DNA of 64,000 nucleotides from Oncomelania hupensis (GCA_036898135.1 CM072525.1:50250515-50314514), one strand, 5' to 3'. Positions 11,791-23,213 are shown, counted from the first letter of the stretch. Notes: a model not told the origin generated them from the sequence alone. Translations and numbers: made by a program.

Positions 11791-12200
11791 TTTCCCATGC
11801 CAAATGACATGCATGACTGCTGTTTTTGTTACTGTGATGGATCAACATTGTCAGGTCAGTTTCTCTTCATTTCTCTCTACCCTCCCTCCCCCCCTCTCTC
11901 TCTCTCTCTTATATGCACAGTTGTAGAAATATATATCTTTTTTTTTCTCTCACATAGTGTCTATGAAAATAGTTCAAATTATTTGGAGTAAATGTCCAGG
12001 GCCGGACCCAGAAGGGTGGGGAGGGGGGGTACCTGGGTTCTGGAACCCCCCCCCCCCCCCCCCCCTCCAAATTAAAAAAAATTGAATTTTTTTTAATGCA
12101 AAGAGTTTCAATTGTTTAAAAATTGTTTCTAAAACATTGCAGTTTTTAGTCACTTTTGGTCCAACGTACAAAGAGTTATTTATAGTCAATTCAACGGAAA

Positions 12201-12479
12201 TCCATTTCAAGGGATCCGTTGAAACGTCCAAAGCGTTTTCCCGTTGAAACGACCAAGTAACCCAACCCCTAAGCCTAAATTAGTAAATGCAGCCATATTT
12301 TCTTGTTCTGGCCGCAAGCGTCTTCCAGCACCTTCACCTTGATACTGCCCTAATCCACCAAAAACGACTTTTTAGAAATATTAATTAAGATGTTAAGTTG
12401 ATAATTATGACAATTCGTTGTAACGAACATCCATTGAAACGACCATCGCTGAATCGTCCAAAAACATCGTTGAAATGGA
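12201..12479. mobile_element. Possible small TIR insertion in the inner hAT element
   Basis: A perfect 10-bp inverted pair TCCATTTCAA (12201-12210) and TTGAAATGGA (12470-12479) encloses about 280 bp in which the phrase GTTGAAACG(T/A)CCA recurs. Recognisable transposase coding begins immediately downstream. No convincing target duplication was identified, so this may instead be subterminal repeats of the host element. Confidence 0.35.
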
Positions 12480-13245
12480 AACCCTTGACAGTGAAGCTGC
12501 AGAAAAGGACAAAAGATGTCGATGCCTACAGGGAAATCAAAGAAGTCAGTAACTGCATGTCTTCTATTAGAAGAGATGTCGACACAGCGTTCGTTGCCTG
12601 GTTTGGTGAAGTCAGCAAAATGGCAAATGCTTTGACAACTGGTGTTATTGTTCCTCGTCAAGCATCCCGACAGACTCTCCGTGACAACCAACCTGCGGCC
12701 ACTCCAGAAGAATATTTCAAGATTTGCATTGCCATTCCTTTCTTGGAACACCTGTCAACCGAATTGGACTCGAGGTTCAAAAATGCTGGCCTAGCAGTTG
12801 ATGGTCTCTGTCTGGTGCCAAGCACTTTAATAGACAACCAGGATGGTTTCATGCAGGTTCCAGAAGGGGTGAAGACACTGGCAATGTTGTGGGAGTCTGA
12901 CCTACCAGACAACGCTACCCTTGATGCAGAATACCAACGGTGGGTTTGCAAATGGCGAAATGCTGCTGAGAATGCGACAGCTATCATCCCAGAAGCACTG
13001 AAACATTGTGACATGGATTTTTATCCCAACCTGTTCATCATGCTAAAGAACCTTTGCATCCTGCCTGTCACTACTGCCGAGTGTGAGCGTTCAAACAGTC
13101 AGTTGCGCAACCTGAAAAACTACCTGCGCTCTACAATGGGGCTCAGAGACTCAATGGACTTGCTTTAATGAAAGTGCACAGGGATGTTGATATTGACTTC
13201 AAAGAGGCAGTTTTGCCAGAAGATACAATTCACAAATGGTACTAA
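12480..13245 (+). pseudogene. hAT transposase C-terminal part (THAP12/P52rIPK-like), frameshifted
   Basis: The open part runs to 13168. It contains KTLAMLWESDLPD-type sequence and, near its end, ILPVTTAECERSNSQLRNLK, which matches the conserved hAT C-terminal dimerisation motif (LPVTxAxxERSFSxLKxIK). After TMG near 13135-13140 the reading shifts; the usual ending (QRLNGLALMKVH, then a short tail) continues in another frame to TAA at 13243-13245. The N-terminal zinc finger and the first two catalytic acidic regions are absent, so it is 5'-truncated. Invertebrate relatives are often annotated as 52 kDa repressor of the inhibitor of the protein kinase-like; here it is a transposon relic and not that host gene. 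Confidence 0.9.
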
Positions 13246-13593
13246 TGCCGAGAAACCTAGTGCAGCAAGACTGAATTAAATGAAAGCAGGGCGGTGATGT
13301 TCATAAACTACAAGGTAAAGCTTTATACCGTTAACGATCAACAACAAGTAGTGAATAATAATAGTATAAAAAACATCTCTGCTGATAAATAAATGTTTGT
13401 GTGTGTGTTGTTGTTTTTTTTAAGGGAGGGGCAGAGGATAAGTTTTGTATCCCAGAGTTTGTCAGTTCAATTGTTCAAAAAGCTCAAAGTCCCAGACCAT
13501 CTCAAATGGCTTTTTCAAGGTTCAGATTGCACCAGATTGCACCATTTTGCATCCTTGAAGAAAAAAATTTCCGGGAGAGCATGCCCCCGGACG
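13246..13593. other. 3' non-coding part of the inner hAT element
   Basis: Sequence between the transposase stop and the left inverted-repeat arm. It holds a short poly-T/G-rich stretch and a direct repeat CAGATTGCACCA near 13525-13545. No gene was seen. Confidence 0.6.
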
Positions 13594-13708
13594 CGATATT
13601 TATTTTCCCAACTAGAGTCAAGGCACAAGCCCTAGTCAGTATATAAGTTCTACAACCGGTACGGTATTACGACACGTGTCACTTCCGCTCTTTTGTCGAC
13701 GATTCTTC
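13594..13708 (+). repeat. Left arm of a long inverted repeat in the inner element
   Basis: A 26-bp block (13594-13619, CGATATTTATTTTCCC..AGAGTC) is perfectly complementary to 14907-14932. Weaker complementarity continues outward to ACTTCCGCT..TTTTGTCGAC (13681-13700) against the right arm at 14805-14855. Confidence 0.8.
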
Positions 13709-14352
13709 TTAATGGCGGTCACTGTAGTTTGGAAGCTAGAAATCGAAAGACAGAAAAATAAATTTTGAGGAATTTTCGTTTGATTAATGATAAAATAACC
13801 CTTTAGATAAGCAGATTGATTCAAAATCACTCAAATAATCAAAATTTACACACGAACAGATTTTCGAATTCTTAAATAAGTTCTAAATCTTTACGTAAAA
13901 TGTGAATCGAGTGTACGCTCCGAGTGTAGCCGTCCGAACAACAGCCGCTGTGCTCTGTTTTGTAAACCTTTTGCTATGAGACTGGTTGGATAATTTGGAT
14001 GATGTAAAAAAAAAAGTTTTAAAATAAATATTGATTAGCATTTCGATTTATTAGCATCAGATTAAAGTATGTCAAATTGTCACCTCCGCCAACTTTCATA
14101 TCAAGGCTGATTGCAGACGACGCATGTATGTAGGCATACTGGCTACTGTGAGTCCTGTACTAACAATAACATGCCAAAAGTGTATCTGTCGTCGCTCAAC
14201 CTACAAGAAAATGATAATATTCTCTTAAATTACACATCATAGTTAAGGCTAAAACTATAGAATAATAATATTAATTAATAGCTAAATAATTTGTTTAGGT
14301 AATTAAGTCAATTTGAAAAATATATTCCCTCGAAATTGGTACATAACATTTT

Positions 14353-14353
<1 letters not shown>

Positions 14354-14422
<69 letters not shown>
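14354..14422. repeat. (TAG)n microsatellite at a LINE 3' end
   Basis: About 23 TAG units. On the minus strand it is (CTA)n and directly follows the 3' end of the LINE fragment at 14423-14775, the position of a CR1-type tail repeat. Confidence 0.95.
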
Positions 14423-14775
14423 GGACAATAATAGGCTGTGAGGCCTTTTGGTATGTCCCATCTTTTTAAAATGTAAATCTTATTGGTCTGTCGCATGCAT
14501 AAAAAAGTAATTTTTAAAAGAGTCAGTGCATGGTTTAGTTTTAATTTCTTCAGGGAGGTTATTCCAATCGTTAATTATTCTGTTAGTAAAAGAAAATTTT
14601 CTCAAGTTACTGTTAAACTGATGTTTAAAAATTTTTCCTTCCTGATAACGTACGTGTTATATCACAGACAAGTTTAGTAAAAAAAAATGATTCCAATTTA
14701 AATCAACCATATTATTATAAATTTTAAATGTTTGAATTAAATCCCATCTTAGTCGACCTAGCAAACATGACTAAA
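14423..14775 (-). pseudogene. CR1-like LINE, C-terminal reverse-transcriptase fragment
   Basis: Read on the minus strand, the sequence encodes the conserved end of CR1/Rex-type ORF2: a GRLRWDLIQTFKIYNN stretch, then RKFSFTNRIINDWNNLPEEI, then a DSFKNYFF ending. Stops interrupt it. The order RWDLIQTFKI, FTNRIINDWNNLP, SFK is diagnostic of the reverse-transcriptase C-terminus just before the 3' UTR. It ends in a (CTA)n tail and lies between the arms of the long inverted repeat. Confidence 0.82.
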
Positions 14776-14804
14776 GTAAACTGAATCAAAATTATTGTAT
14801 CATG

Positions 14805-14932
14805 CAAGATCATCGACGAAAGAGCAACACATGGACAAGGAAAGCGGAAGTGTAATAATTTTTCGTACCAGTTCTGGTACTATTGTACCGACATGGGTTT
14901 TACCCTGACTCTAGTTGGGAAAATAAATATCG
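14805..14932 (-). repeat. Right arm of the long inverted repeat
   Basis: Complement of the 13594-13708 arm: perfect over 26 bp at the inner-element end and imperfect towards 14805. The right hAT end follows immediately (15008-15019). Confidence 0.78.
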
Positions 14933-15079
14933 CCCCCCGGACCCCCCTAGAAGGCTCGGCGCTTCGCGCCTTCGCTGAATCTGTAACCTCCCCCTCGACT
15001 TTTCCAAGGTCCGGCCCTGATGTCAGTGAATAAAATGGGTGTGTGCCCCCCCAATCCTGAACAGCTTCCGCCGCCTGTG

Positions 15080-15458
15080 CTCAAAGCTTTCAGCACCGGT
15101 GAGAACAAATCATGGCCTCGTACTTCATAAACGCAGGAAGACTGCATGGCCTAGCCCTAGGTCTTTATCAATTTCAGTACCTCAAACGGATTGTAAAACG
15201 CGAGAATTAAGGATGTGTGTTAGTAATAAATCCAATTAATGTTTAAAGTACATGCACTGACATTGCCATCATCGTTATGATTGTCACCATCATCGTCGTT
15301 CTTGTCGTTGTCCTCCTCCTCCTTATCCTCATCATCATCACTACCGTACCGTAGTCGTCGTCGTAATTGACTATTTTTACCGTCGACTGTGGAAAAACAA
15401 TCAACGAATACTGAAACCGATGTATGCAAGATGGCGCGTTCGATAACACTCTCACATC

Positions 15459-15461
<3 letters not shown>
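15080..15461. other. Non-coding stretch
   Basis: Flank of the nested transposon. An interrupted (ATC/TCG/TCC) trinucleotide-rich patch lies at 15265-15365. No gene was recognised. Confidence 0.5.
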
Positions 15462-15518
<57 letters not shown>

Positions 15519-15528
15519 GAGAGAGAGT
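15462..15528. repeat. (GA)n microsatellite
   Basis: GA dinucleotides with a GGGG interruption at the right end. Confidence 0.97.
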
Positions 15529-17599
15529 GTTGATGAGCAAACGATCAAAGGCAGCAATCAACACTATGCAGTTTGACCACATCATTGGGCTAACTTTGAT
15601 GACAGCATTAAACTAAGTCATTGTTGCCCAGTACAGCTATTGTTGCTGCTGCATACGGCTCCTTCAGCGTTTAACCCATCCCAGACCATTGTGGATTTTA
15701 GTGTCCCGATGCCTCTATACAGCCTGGGTCAGATGTCGCCCAGCCGGCAGCTGACCACTAACAGTCATTAAATCTTGCCGGCCACTTCGGCTCAAGCGCT
15801 CTTTTGCACCTTTGGATGTCCAGAGCAACTGAGACATGTTTGGAGTTACCGTCAGTCTTATACTACACCAGCTCAAAGAGCTGCTCATTGCCCTGGTAAA
15901 AAAAAGAGATCAAACCTCAAACCGCCCAACACGCCCCCTTGTTCTGCACTCCGCTTAATCATATGGATCCAATGATTTAGTTAGATGTCAAGGCTAAATA
16001 ATATGAGCTATAAGCCTGAAGGAGGTTGCTTCTCATTTGAGCAGGCGAAAATAGACACCTGGGGCAGGCATAGAACTCAGTTGTATGACTGTTGCCTTGC
16101 GGGTATGTATATTGTAATAATTGCATTAAAATGAATAATTTTGATGACATTTTCTCAGCATCCTTTGTAAAAGAAGAAAGTCTTCAATTCCATGTTAGAT
16201 TGTTGACTTCCTCTTAGTGGACGTGAAGAAGAAGACGAAGAAGAAGGAGGAAGAGAAGAAAAAGGGAAACTATGATTATTTATTTTATGAAGCGCAATTC
16301 CAAACTAAAAGCTTCGTGAAAGCGCGGAAACACATGTATACCCATACAGTATTACAAGATGGAATGACCAGTTTTAAACGTTTTAAAAGTTTTACAAGAC
16401 ATTAATTAACGTAAAATAAGATGAAAGCTATGACACATAAAACAGCACTTAAAGCGAACCAATAAACAGTCGTTCAAACTGTTAAATACACACAAGATTA
16501 TACCACATTTAACTATCAACCCTATTTAGTTATTAATTTTACAGTGAAAACTACAAAAACCAGGCTAAAATCAGCCGACGACTGTTGGCATGACAGATGC
16601 TCTGTGTAGTCCGGCTGTGGTCAACCAGCATTACAAAGGTGGCGAGTGTTCACACAATGGTCGTGCTTTTTACGACAGTTTCCAGCCAAAAGACGCATTG
16701 TGCAGATGCAGTGCGGTGGGTGGGTTTTACGGTACATTTTGGTGCTCAGACGCTTTGTGCGTGGTGAATTTTATCGTCGTTTGCGGCGCTAAGATGCTTT
16801 GAGGGAAGCAGCGGTCTTGGTCCATTTTATGCGCGATTTCGGTAGTTAGATGCAATACCCGCAGGATCCCAAGGGCACGAAAGTAAAGAAATGTCTGATG
16901 TAGATGAAATATGCAGTAGTATGGACAGTTTCAAATCCGCCGACAGATTTTTGTTCCACTTTTTTTCCCTCCCCGTTTTCTTGTATACACAGTTAGCGAT
17001 GGATTCAAAAATGAAAGGGGTGTCAAGTGGTGGACAGATGTACCACAGAACAACTGTTTTGTTTTCTCTTTGGTGAATGAATGGTGATCTTTGGCAGATA
17101 GGTAATGAATTTGCAAATACCTACAGTCAGTTGTGAATAGACGATTACATAAATAAATAAATAAACAACGAATTAATGAATAAATAAAAAATTACACAAA
17201 TTTAGTAAGTAACTAAATGAACGGATTCATATATTTAAAAAAATAAATTATTGTTAGACCAGGATAGTTTTGTGCCATTGATTTAAAATAACATCCGCGG
17301 ATTTGAAAAATGTGGACAATTTAAGAGTCTTTCCTGCCAATCCTTTATGATGGTCATATTTAACTATAAGACCGAGTGGAGTCTCCATACATGTTCTTAC
17401 TTATCGAAGCTTAGTTATCAATAAAAAAAAGAAAAAGTAAGCTCTGTTTTTAAATTTAAGATCAGCTTAGTTTTTAATTTAAAAAAAGTAAACTCGTTTT
17501 TAAATTAAAGACCAGCTTTAGCTGCGAATAAAACATAGGGAACGCCGCTTTATAATAAAATATTTATCAGCTCTTTCGTGAGGTTCGTTTCGTTTGCCT
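15529..17599. other. Non-coding stretch, nothing firmly recognised
   Basis: A fragment CCAGCTCAAAGAGCTG near 15868 resembles the Rep-C block. The segment 16217-16270 is purine-rich. AAAT-type repeats lie at 17148-17200. No protein domain was seen. Confidence 0.45.
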
Positions 17600-17706
17600 G
17601 ATTAGAGCCCCCGGACACTTTGCGCATATAGGAGATGTCTTTTGTGTGGCAGGCAGGCAGGCAAATAGATTAACGTCCCCGGACACAAATGGCATATAGG
17701 GGGACT
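17600..17706 (-). repeat. Two inverted copies of the HTU type 1 hairpin motif
   Basis: Both read on the minus strand as a CCTATAT..GTCCGGGG hairpin with TTAATCT or CTAATC next to it. They are about 67 bp apart; a GGCA repeat (17648-17662) separates them. The distal copy (17666-17706) keeps the full GTCCCC/GGGGAC stem and the proximal one is decayed. Confidence 0.7.
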
Positions 17707-18653
17707 TGTCTTTCGTGGGGTTTGAAACCTTCCTTTAAATAGCAGAGGGTGAGTTGCCAATCAAATGCGATTATAACCGCCCCTAAATTAAAGGCTCATA
17801 AGCTCCGCCTAAGTTAAGATAGCTTCCAAATCAGATGACCTTTGGCTGACCATATTTGCCTCGGGTCAAACTGAGAACGACCTTGAAGATGAAGAATATT
17901 GCACCGTAATTTGGCTATTTCAGTGCGTATTTAGCTACGCCAGATGCAATCAGAACTGAAGCCCGACTGGCGCCTAACTCGTGTAACTTCATCTTACATG
18001 CCACAACGATTGTCAACACTTCCTTTTTAAAAACTTCCTGAAACACAAAACATAGCCACAAAATATCCGCACAAGATTTAGAAGGATTTTCTACCTACCT
18101 AATTTATATACCGCCGTTGGGGAGACATGATGGATGCGGTCGCGGACAGTTTTGGCCACTTCGGTCTATCTTTTGCTGTTGTTGCAGGAGGCGTGACATG
18201 TCCAGCTCGTCGACGTTTTGACATCACCTGTCCAGTTCTTTCTTTGCCTTCCTCTGCCCCTGCCCCCCTTCCTTGCATAATGGTTTTGCAAGGATAACGT
18301 GCTTCGTGAGGTGACCCCTCCCACCCCCCACCTCCACGCCAGCGTTCTCCTCCTTACAAGGACAAGGAGCGGTTCTTAAGAACCCGCAAGAGACGTGACC
18401 AAGTGCCTGACGTTCTCGTTGGTCTTGTGTCCATACCAGGCAATTTGTAGTATTACACGGTAGCATTTCGATTCGCGAAGGCCTAACGATTTTTTTTCCA
18501 GTTTTACCGTCAAACTCTCGCAACAGTAAACCAGAACGGACAGCACACAATTCCTAAATAGTTTTATCTATGTGCAGAAACATATTTCCCTGTTCTTGCA
18601 GACCTTTTTCAGGCCTGCTATTGTTGACATAGCCATTACAATACGACACAAAC

Positions 18654-18657
<4 letters not shown>
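17707..18657. other. Non-coding stretch, nothing recognised
   Basis: No supported gene or transposon end. The minus-strand open frame at 18224-18550 has no recognisable domain. Confidence 0.45.

Positions 18658-18718
<61 letters not shown>
18658..18718. repeat. (GA)n microsatellite
   Basis: About 60 bp of pure GA dinucleotide. Confidence 0.97.
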
Positions 18719-18720
<2 letters not shown>

Positions 18721-19857
18721 AGAACAGAATGCAAAAGACTAAGAGCACATTGAGGTTAGGTTTAGTGTTGTCATTCAAACAGTTGGGGACGTGGCCAAGC
18801 TGATACCCGTGATACATTGCACGGTCTAAAATAAGGGCATAAAAGCAAGATGTAAGAGCAGACGGGACTTGCACGGTCTCATCATAATCTTCTCAGCTTA
18901 CCGCATCACACCCTCTTGCTAAGCACCCACCCCTACTTCAGCGCTAGGCCCTGTCGCCATAAATCTTAACGGGGTATCTTTAAACGGGTACACGTGGGGA
19001 AATATATACTCTAATAAGAAAAAAAAACCGGGAATCTAAAAAAAAGAGAGAGGGTGGTTTGTGTCGCGTTATATATATAATTTATATTAATATATATATT
19101 GATGTTAAAAGATGAATGAATAGTTGAAAGAATTTTATATAAATAGAATCAATTTCCTCTTTGCACTATGCCTAAAAATCGATAAGAAACAAGAAAATAA
19201 TGATGAGAAATAGAAAATAAAGAATGAAAGAAATTATTGGCTATTCATTCGTCCTGTTTGCTTTTTTACAACTAAAAAAAGAATACCACTGGTTGATGGT
19301 AGATGATATTTATTTCATATGATGTGAGGTGATACGATGAACCCGTGATGTCAAGGTTCTTATGTAATTATTTATTTACTAAAACTTAACTGGCGAGGAA
19401 AGTTCCGATTTCCTTGGTTGATACTAGTCTTGAAGTATTGCTCCTAGAACAGTCAGTTAATCAGTCTCTGTCCTCACACTTGGCCAGGAGGATGGTGCGT
19501 CGTCCAGCTGACTTCACATGGACGTCATAGGTATGGCGAATCCCATGTCATTAGTAGAGTAAGCATGAAGGATGGAGATAGATTTACATCAGGAGTCCAA
19601 CGGCCAGAAATATAAAGAAGAATGGAAAATAAAAATCCTTTCCCTGCGCACAGACAATTTAACAGGGACTAAATACACAATCCGTATCCTGTCGAATGAC
19701 CAGCGAGGAACGCCGTTGACGTTGTTTGAATAAGAACCCTGCATATTCACGGGTTATTGTATCTTATTCTCAAAGCACAATAATGTTCTTTCCTCGCTGT
19801 TCATCCATACTGTTCCAATGATCAAGAATGCATCAACATTCTTTATGAACTAAGCTA
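18719..19857. other. Non-coding AT-rich stretch
   Basis: Short TA-rich patches near 19070-19105. No gene, SINE or TIR recognised. Confidence 0.5.
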
Positions 19858-19972
19858 AACATGTTAAATTAACTATCACCATATAAACTTCACGCGCTGA
19901 AGAATTTATATGAAATGAGAACAACATGTTAAAATAACTATTATCATACAATTTGCATACATTGAAGAATAA
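19858..19972. repeat. Tandem duplication, about 65-bp unit
   Basis: ACATGTTAAA..TAACTAT..CATA..GAAGAAT occurs twice, starting near 19859 and 19924. The copies have diverged by about one base in five. Confidence 0.7.
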
Positions 19973-20499
19973 TAACGAATCACCTTGATGAAGGACGATG
20001 AATGATTCGCATGGCGCAATGGACACAAGCACAAGACTACCCATTTCCCAGCTTCACACATCGAATCGTAACTTACCAGCTCAGGATTCGTTTGTGGTGT
20101 CTACGACACGTGTTGTTTAGGATGAGACGAGCTTTTGAACCAACTTTATGACCTCAGTAATCCGAAATAGTGGTCTGGCGTAAACATACGTTCCTTGCCC
20201 TCCAAGATGGTTGCTCGAATGGTTTTTCCTAACGATATTTCCCACATCCAGCCAATCGAAAGGATAGTACACAAATAGTCTATGGTAACAATAATCTAAA
20301 AATGAGCTACACTAAATAAAAAAAATGTCGCATACTGCGTCATTCCGAAAACAATATTATTATCGTCACTGTCTATGACGTATTGTCTATGACGCATTGT
20401 CTGGACTATAGCAGAATATCGAGGATGCGTAGAGTAGGCGCTTGTATCGCGACAGTTTGCCCTTCTTTTGAGATCAGTTGTATTAATTGTTTCATCGTA

Positions 20500-20570
20500 T
20501 TGCATAGCGCGCTTTCGGAGCTCAAGAGCTGCTCAAGGCGCTGTGGTAAAACAGGCGCACGCTGGCATAT
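20500..20570 (-). repeat. Rep-C fragment
   Basis: Plus-strand reading contains GCGCGCTTTCGGAGCTCAAG followed by AGCTGCTCAAGGCGCTG and TAAAACAGG. This is the complement of the Rep-C end block seen at 6147-6170. Confidence 0.6.
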
Positions 20571-20788
20571 ACGGTAAATTAGGCAATTGAGGAACAACCA
20601 CAACGTTACATGCACGTTGTTAAAATAACGTCTTCCACACTCTTGGCCAATACTTTCACGACCCTTCCCTGCTCATAGAAAACGAAATCATTGTATGCAC
20701 GCTGGACTACAAAATAACACAAGAAAACGAATGAAAATAATGTATGTGTATTGCATGCAGGCGCTAATATGTTTTAAGAAAGAAAATG

Positions 20789-20791
<3 letters not shown>

Positions 20792-20858
<67 letters not shown>
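20792..20858. repeat. (GA)n microsatellite
   Basis: Pure GA dinucleotide directly upstream of a SINE-B fragment. Confidence 0.97.
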
Positions 20859-20859
<1 letters not shown>

Positions 20860-20865
20860 TCGGAA

Positions 20866-21020
20866 CTGAGATTGGAGACGCTTATGCCCAAGATCGCGGG
20901 ATCGAATCCCGCCTTGGACGAACTTGCGTAACATACGTGCGAGACTTTTCAGGACACCGAGAGTTTCTCCGGATACTCCGGTTTCCTCCCTCCCTTCAAT
21001 ACTAATATTGGATGCAATCC
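20866..21020 (+). mobile_element. SINE-B fragment
   Basis: Contains a B-box-like GGATCGAATCCCG (20900-20912). A central block CTCCGGATACTCCGGTTTCC follows at about 20970, with CCTCCCTC next to it. The same order occurs in reverse at 28801-28990 and partly at 29990-30190. The A-box end is missing; (GA)n abuts the left side. Confidence 0.7.
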
Positions 21021-21281
21021 ATCTAAATTTTTCAAAAATAAAAATGGATTTCTATAATGACTTCTGTAACAGCGGTCTATTTAGATCGCCGCGTTTTGAT
21101 TTTGTTGAAGAAAAAGCGCATAGGCCTAATAGCATTTTGTATTAATATATTACTATGATTGTTTTAATTTGAGAGAACATGTCCATTCAAATGGATTCCA
21201 TGAGGCACAAAAACATCTATAAATGAAAACAACGAACTGAAAATGTATGAATAATACAAGTGAAATCTTTTAAATTAAAAT

Positions 21282-21283
<2 letters not shown>

Positions 21284-21333
<50 letters not shown>

Positions 21334-21355
21334 TGAGATAGAGAGATTAGAGGGA

Positions 21356-21418
<63 letters not shown>
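21284..21418. repeat. Double (GA)n array
   Basis: Two GA arrays are separated by a short GTGGTGAGATAGAGAG segment at about 21330-21350. Confidence 0.96.
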
Positions 21419-21420
<2 letters not shown>

Positions 21421-21484
21421 ATTAAAAAGCTCAAATCCGAAATCAGAACCCCCACAAAATCAGAAGTATCGAGATCTCGTTAGT

Positions 21485-21505
21485 TCTCGCGATACGATGA
21501 CGTCA
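21485..21505. promoter_or_regulatory. TCTCGCGA and CRE motifs, 5 bp apart
   Basis: TCTCGCGA (21485-21492) and the full palindromic cAMP-response element TGACGTCA (21498-21505) lie side by side. Both occur in TATA-less animal promoters. No transcript start or exon was recognised nearby, so this may be chance. Confidence 0.25.
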
Positions 21506-22102
21506 GAGTCTGTTTTTAATGACCCCCTTTTACATGATGACCTTTGCACCATTCGCTTTGTTCTGTCCACGCTTTCGTCCTTTATGGATTTTTCTACACA
21601 CAACTCCATCCCCTCAACACGCAGTCTCACTCCCCACCCCCCTCCAACCTCCGTATATATTTGTGATATCACCACATGCATAGTACGTCCCGCGTCTGAT
21701 CTCTAACCCTTTAAAACAACTCCAATTTATCGAATTTCTCCTATCTCAGTCATAAAACCTTACTATGGCCCTAACTCCCCGCCACCCTCCAACCCCAAAG
21801 ATCTTTCTCATGCCCACACTCTCTTTACTCCTCACTAAAGTCCTTTCTGAAGCCCGAAACAAGAGGAAATTACAACGTGATTCATTTAAATAATTATGTT
21901 TCAGGGTGAGGTTTTCTTCCGTGAATGAAAGTTATCTCCCACGGCGAGGGAAATAGAAACTAGGGATGTTAGATATTAAACAAGCGAAAAAGGGTGTCCC
22001 ACGTTTGAAAGTGGGGGCGGAGGGATGGGGGGGAGGGGGTAGGTATCCGGGGGCGGGGGTGGGTGGGCAGAGGAAGTATAAAAAAGGGGAGATTGGGACG
22101 CC

Positions 22103-22103
<1 letters not shown>
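21506..22103. other. Non-coding stretch
   Basis: C-rich and G-rich patches (22010-22075); no gene recognised. Confidence 0.5.
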
Positions 22104-22158
<55 letters not shown>

Positions 22159-22212
22159 GACAGAGAGACAGAGAGACAGAGAGACAGAGAGAGACAGAGA
22201 CAGAGACAGAGT
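22104..22212. repeat. (GA)n grading into (CAGAGA)n
   Basis: A pure GA array to about 22150, then CAGAGA, CAGA and similar units to 22212. Confidence 0.95.
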
Positions 22213-22840
22213 AAAGGAGGGCACTGGTCAGAGGAAGACAATGCGCCAATGGAGCGTTGGAGGATGGGGTGTCTTCTGAGGGCGGAGGATTCATAAAAAG
22301 AAATATCTCAGAAGTGAGAATTTCTTATTTCTGTTTATTCCCTTTTATGGAGGGCTTTTGCGGCTGATTAGCCAAAAGGGAGAAAAGTAGGGCGACAGCG
22401 TTGTGCCTGACTTTACGACACCGCCAATCTCGCAATGCACCCGGGGTCTCTTCTTCCTCCTCACACGCCGGCTTTTTATGAATTCATTTCACGCACAAAG
22501 ATGCACCAAGGTCACAGAAGGTCAACGCAACACACAGACAATCCGAGCTGCTGAAACCTGCTTCAACACACAAAGTTTTTGATAGGTCTCAGAAACTCTG
22601 ACTGGGTCAGCGCAAGCGTGGCGAGGTAATGATAAACTTTAGTGCCGAAGTGAGGAATATTAGGATAAGTTTTACAGCTGGCAGTTGTAGTGGCCATGGT
22701 GGAGATGCCGCTGTTTGATCACGGTGGCGGCGGCAAAGAAAATCAGCCATGAAAACAGCAAAGAAGATGACGGTCTGCGGATTAATTATGAGCACTCGCT
22801 TTATGCACAAAATGTGCATGCTGTTTGATTTGTGGCTCCA
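22213..22840. other. Non-coding stretch
   Basis: No gene or repeat family recognised. Confidence 0.45.
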
Positions 22841-22845
22841 GCACT

Positions 22846-22866
22846 AGCAGCAGCAGCAGCAGCAGC

Positions 22867-22942
<76 letters not shown>
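22846..22942. repeat. (CAG)n then (GAT)n
   Basis: CAG/AGC units to about 22866, then about 25 GAT units. Confidence 0.96.
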
Positions 22943-22943
<1 letters not shown>

Positions 22944-23040
22944 GTTTTTGGTGACAGCTGGGGAATCTTTTTTTTTTGAGAAGCACAACGGGATTCTCAC
23001 AGGAAAATATAGCGAACGAAAGGTAAGGCATGCGCTGAAA

Positions 23041-23153
23041 CGAAGAAGAAAAAGGGGAGGAAGAAGAAGAAGAAAAGGAGGAGGAGGAGGAGGAGGAGGA
23101 AGAAGAAGAAGAAGAAGAAGAAGAAGAAGAAGAAGAAGAAGAAGAAGAAGAAG

Positions 23154-23212
<59 letters not shown>
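23041..23212. repeat. Mosaic (GAA)n (GGA)n (GAA)n (CAA)n
   Basis: Blocks change sharply from GAA to GGA, back to GAA and into about 18 CAA/ACA units. Long poly-amino-acid frames across it are artefacts. Confidence 0.96.

Positions 23213-23213
<1 letters not shown>

Larger units (their letters stand above)
11997..15019 (+). mobile_element. Inner hAT-like transposon inserted in the outer one
   Basis: Inverted ends CAGGGCCGGACC (11997-12008) and GGTCCGGCCCTG (15008-15019) are perfect over 12 bp. A 5-bp target duplication ATGTC (11992-11996 and 15020-15024) flanks it. It sits downstream of the outer transposase gene, so insertion followed or accompanied loss of the outer element. It carries its own broken transposase (12480-13245), a long inverted repeat (13594-14932) and a LINE 3' end (14354-14775). 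CAGGGCCGG-type ends are common in ZMYM/THAP12-like hAT elements. Confidence 0.87.
10644..15079 (+). mobile_element. Outer hAT-like DNA transposon, decayed, interrupted by a second element
   Basis: Terminal inverted repeats of 16 bp, CACAGGCGGCGGAAGC (10644-10659) and its complement (15064-15079), are perfect. The flanking 5-bp repeat CTCAA (10639-10643 and 15080-15084) is a target duplication. The hAT superfamily usually makes 8-bp duplications, but hAT5-type lineages make 5-bp ones, which fits. The left part carries a broken transposase (10721-11790). Only about 60 bp of right-end sequence follow the inserted element (15020-15079). Both ends are rich in C or G runs next to the TIR. Confidence 0.85.

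Noticed and set aside
12480..13168. Host THAP12 (P52rIPK) gene
   Set aside because: It lies inside a TIR- and duplication-bounded hAT element, is truncated and is frameshifted.
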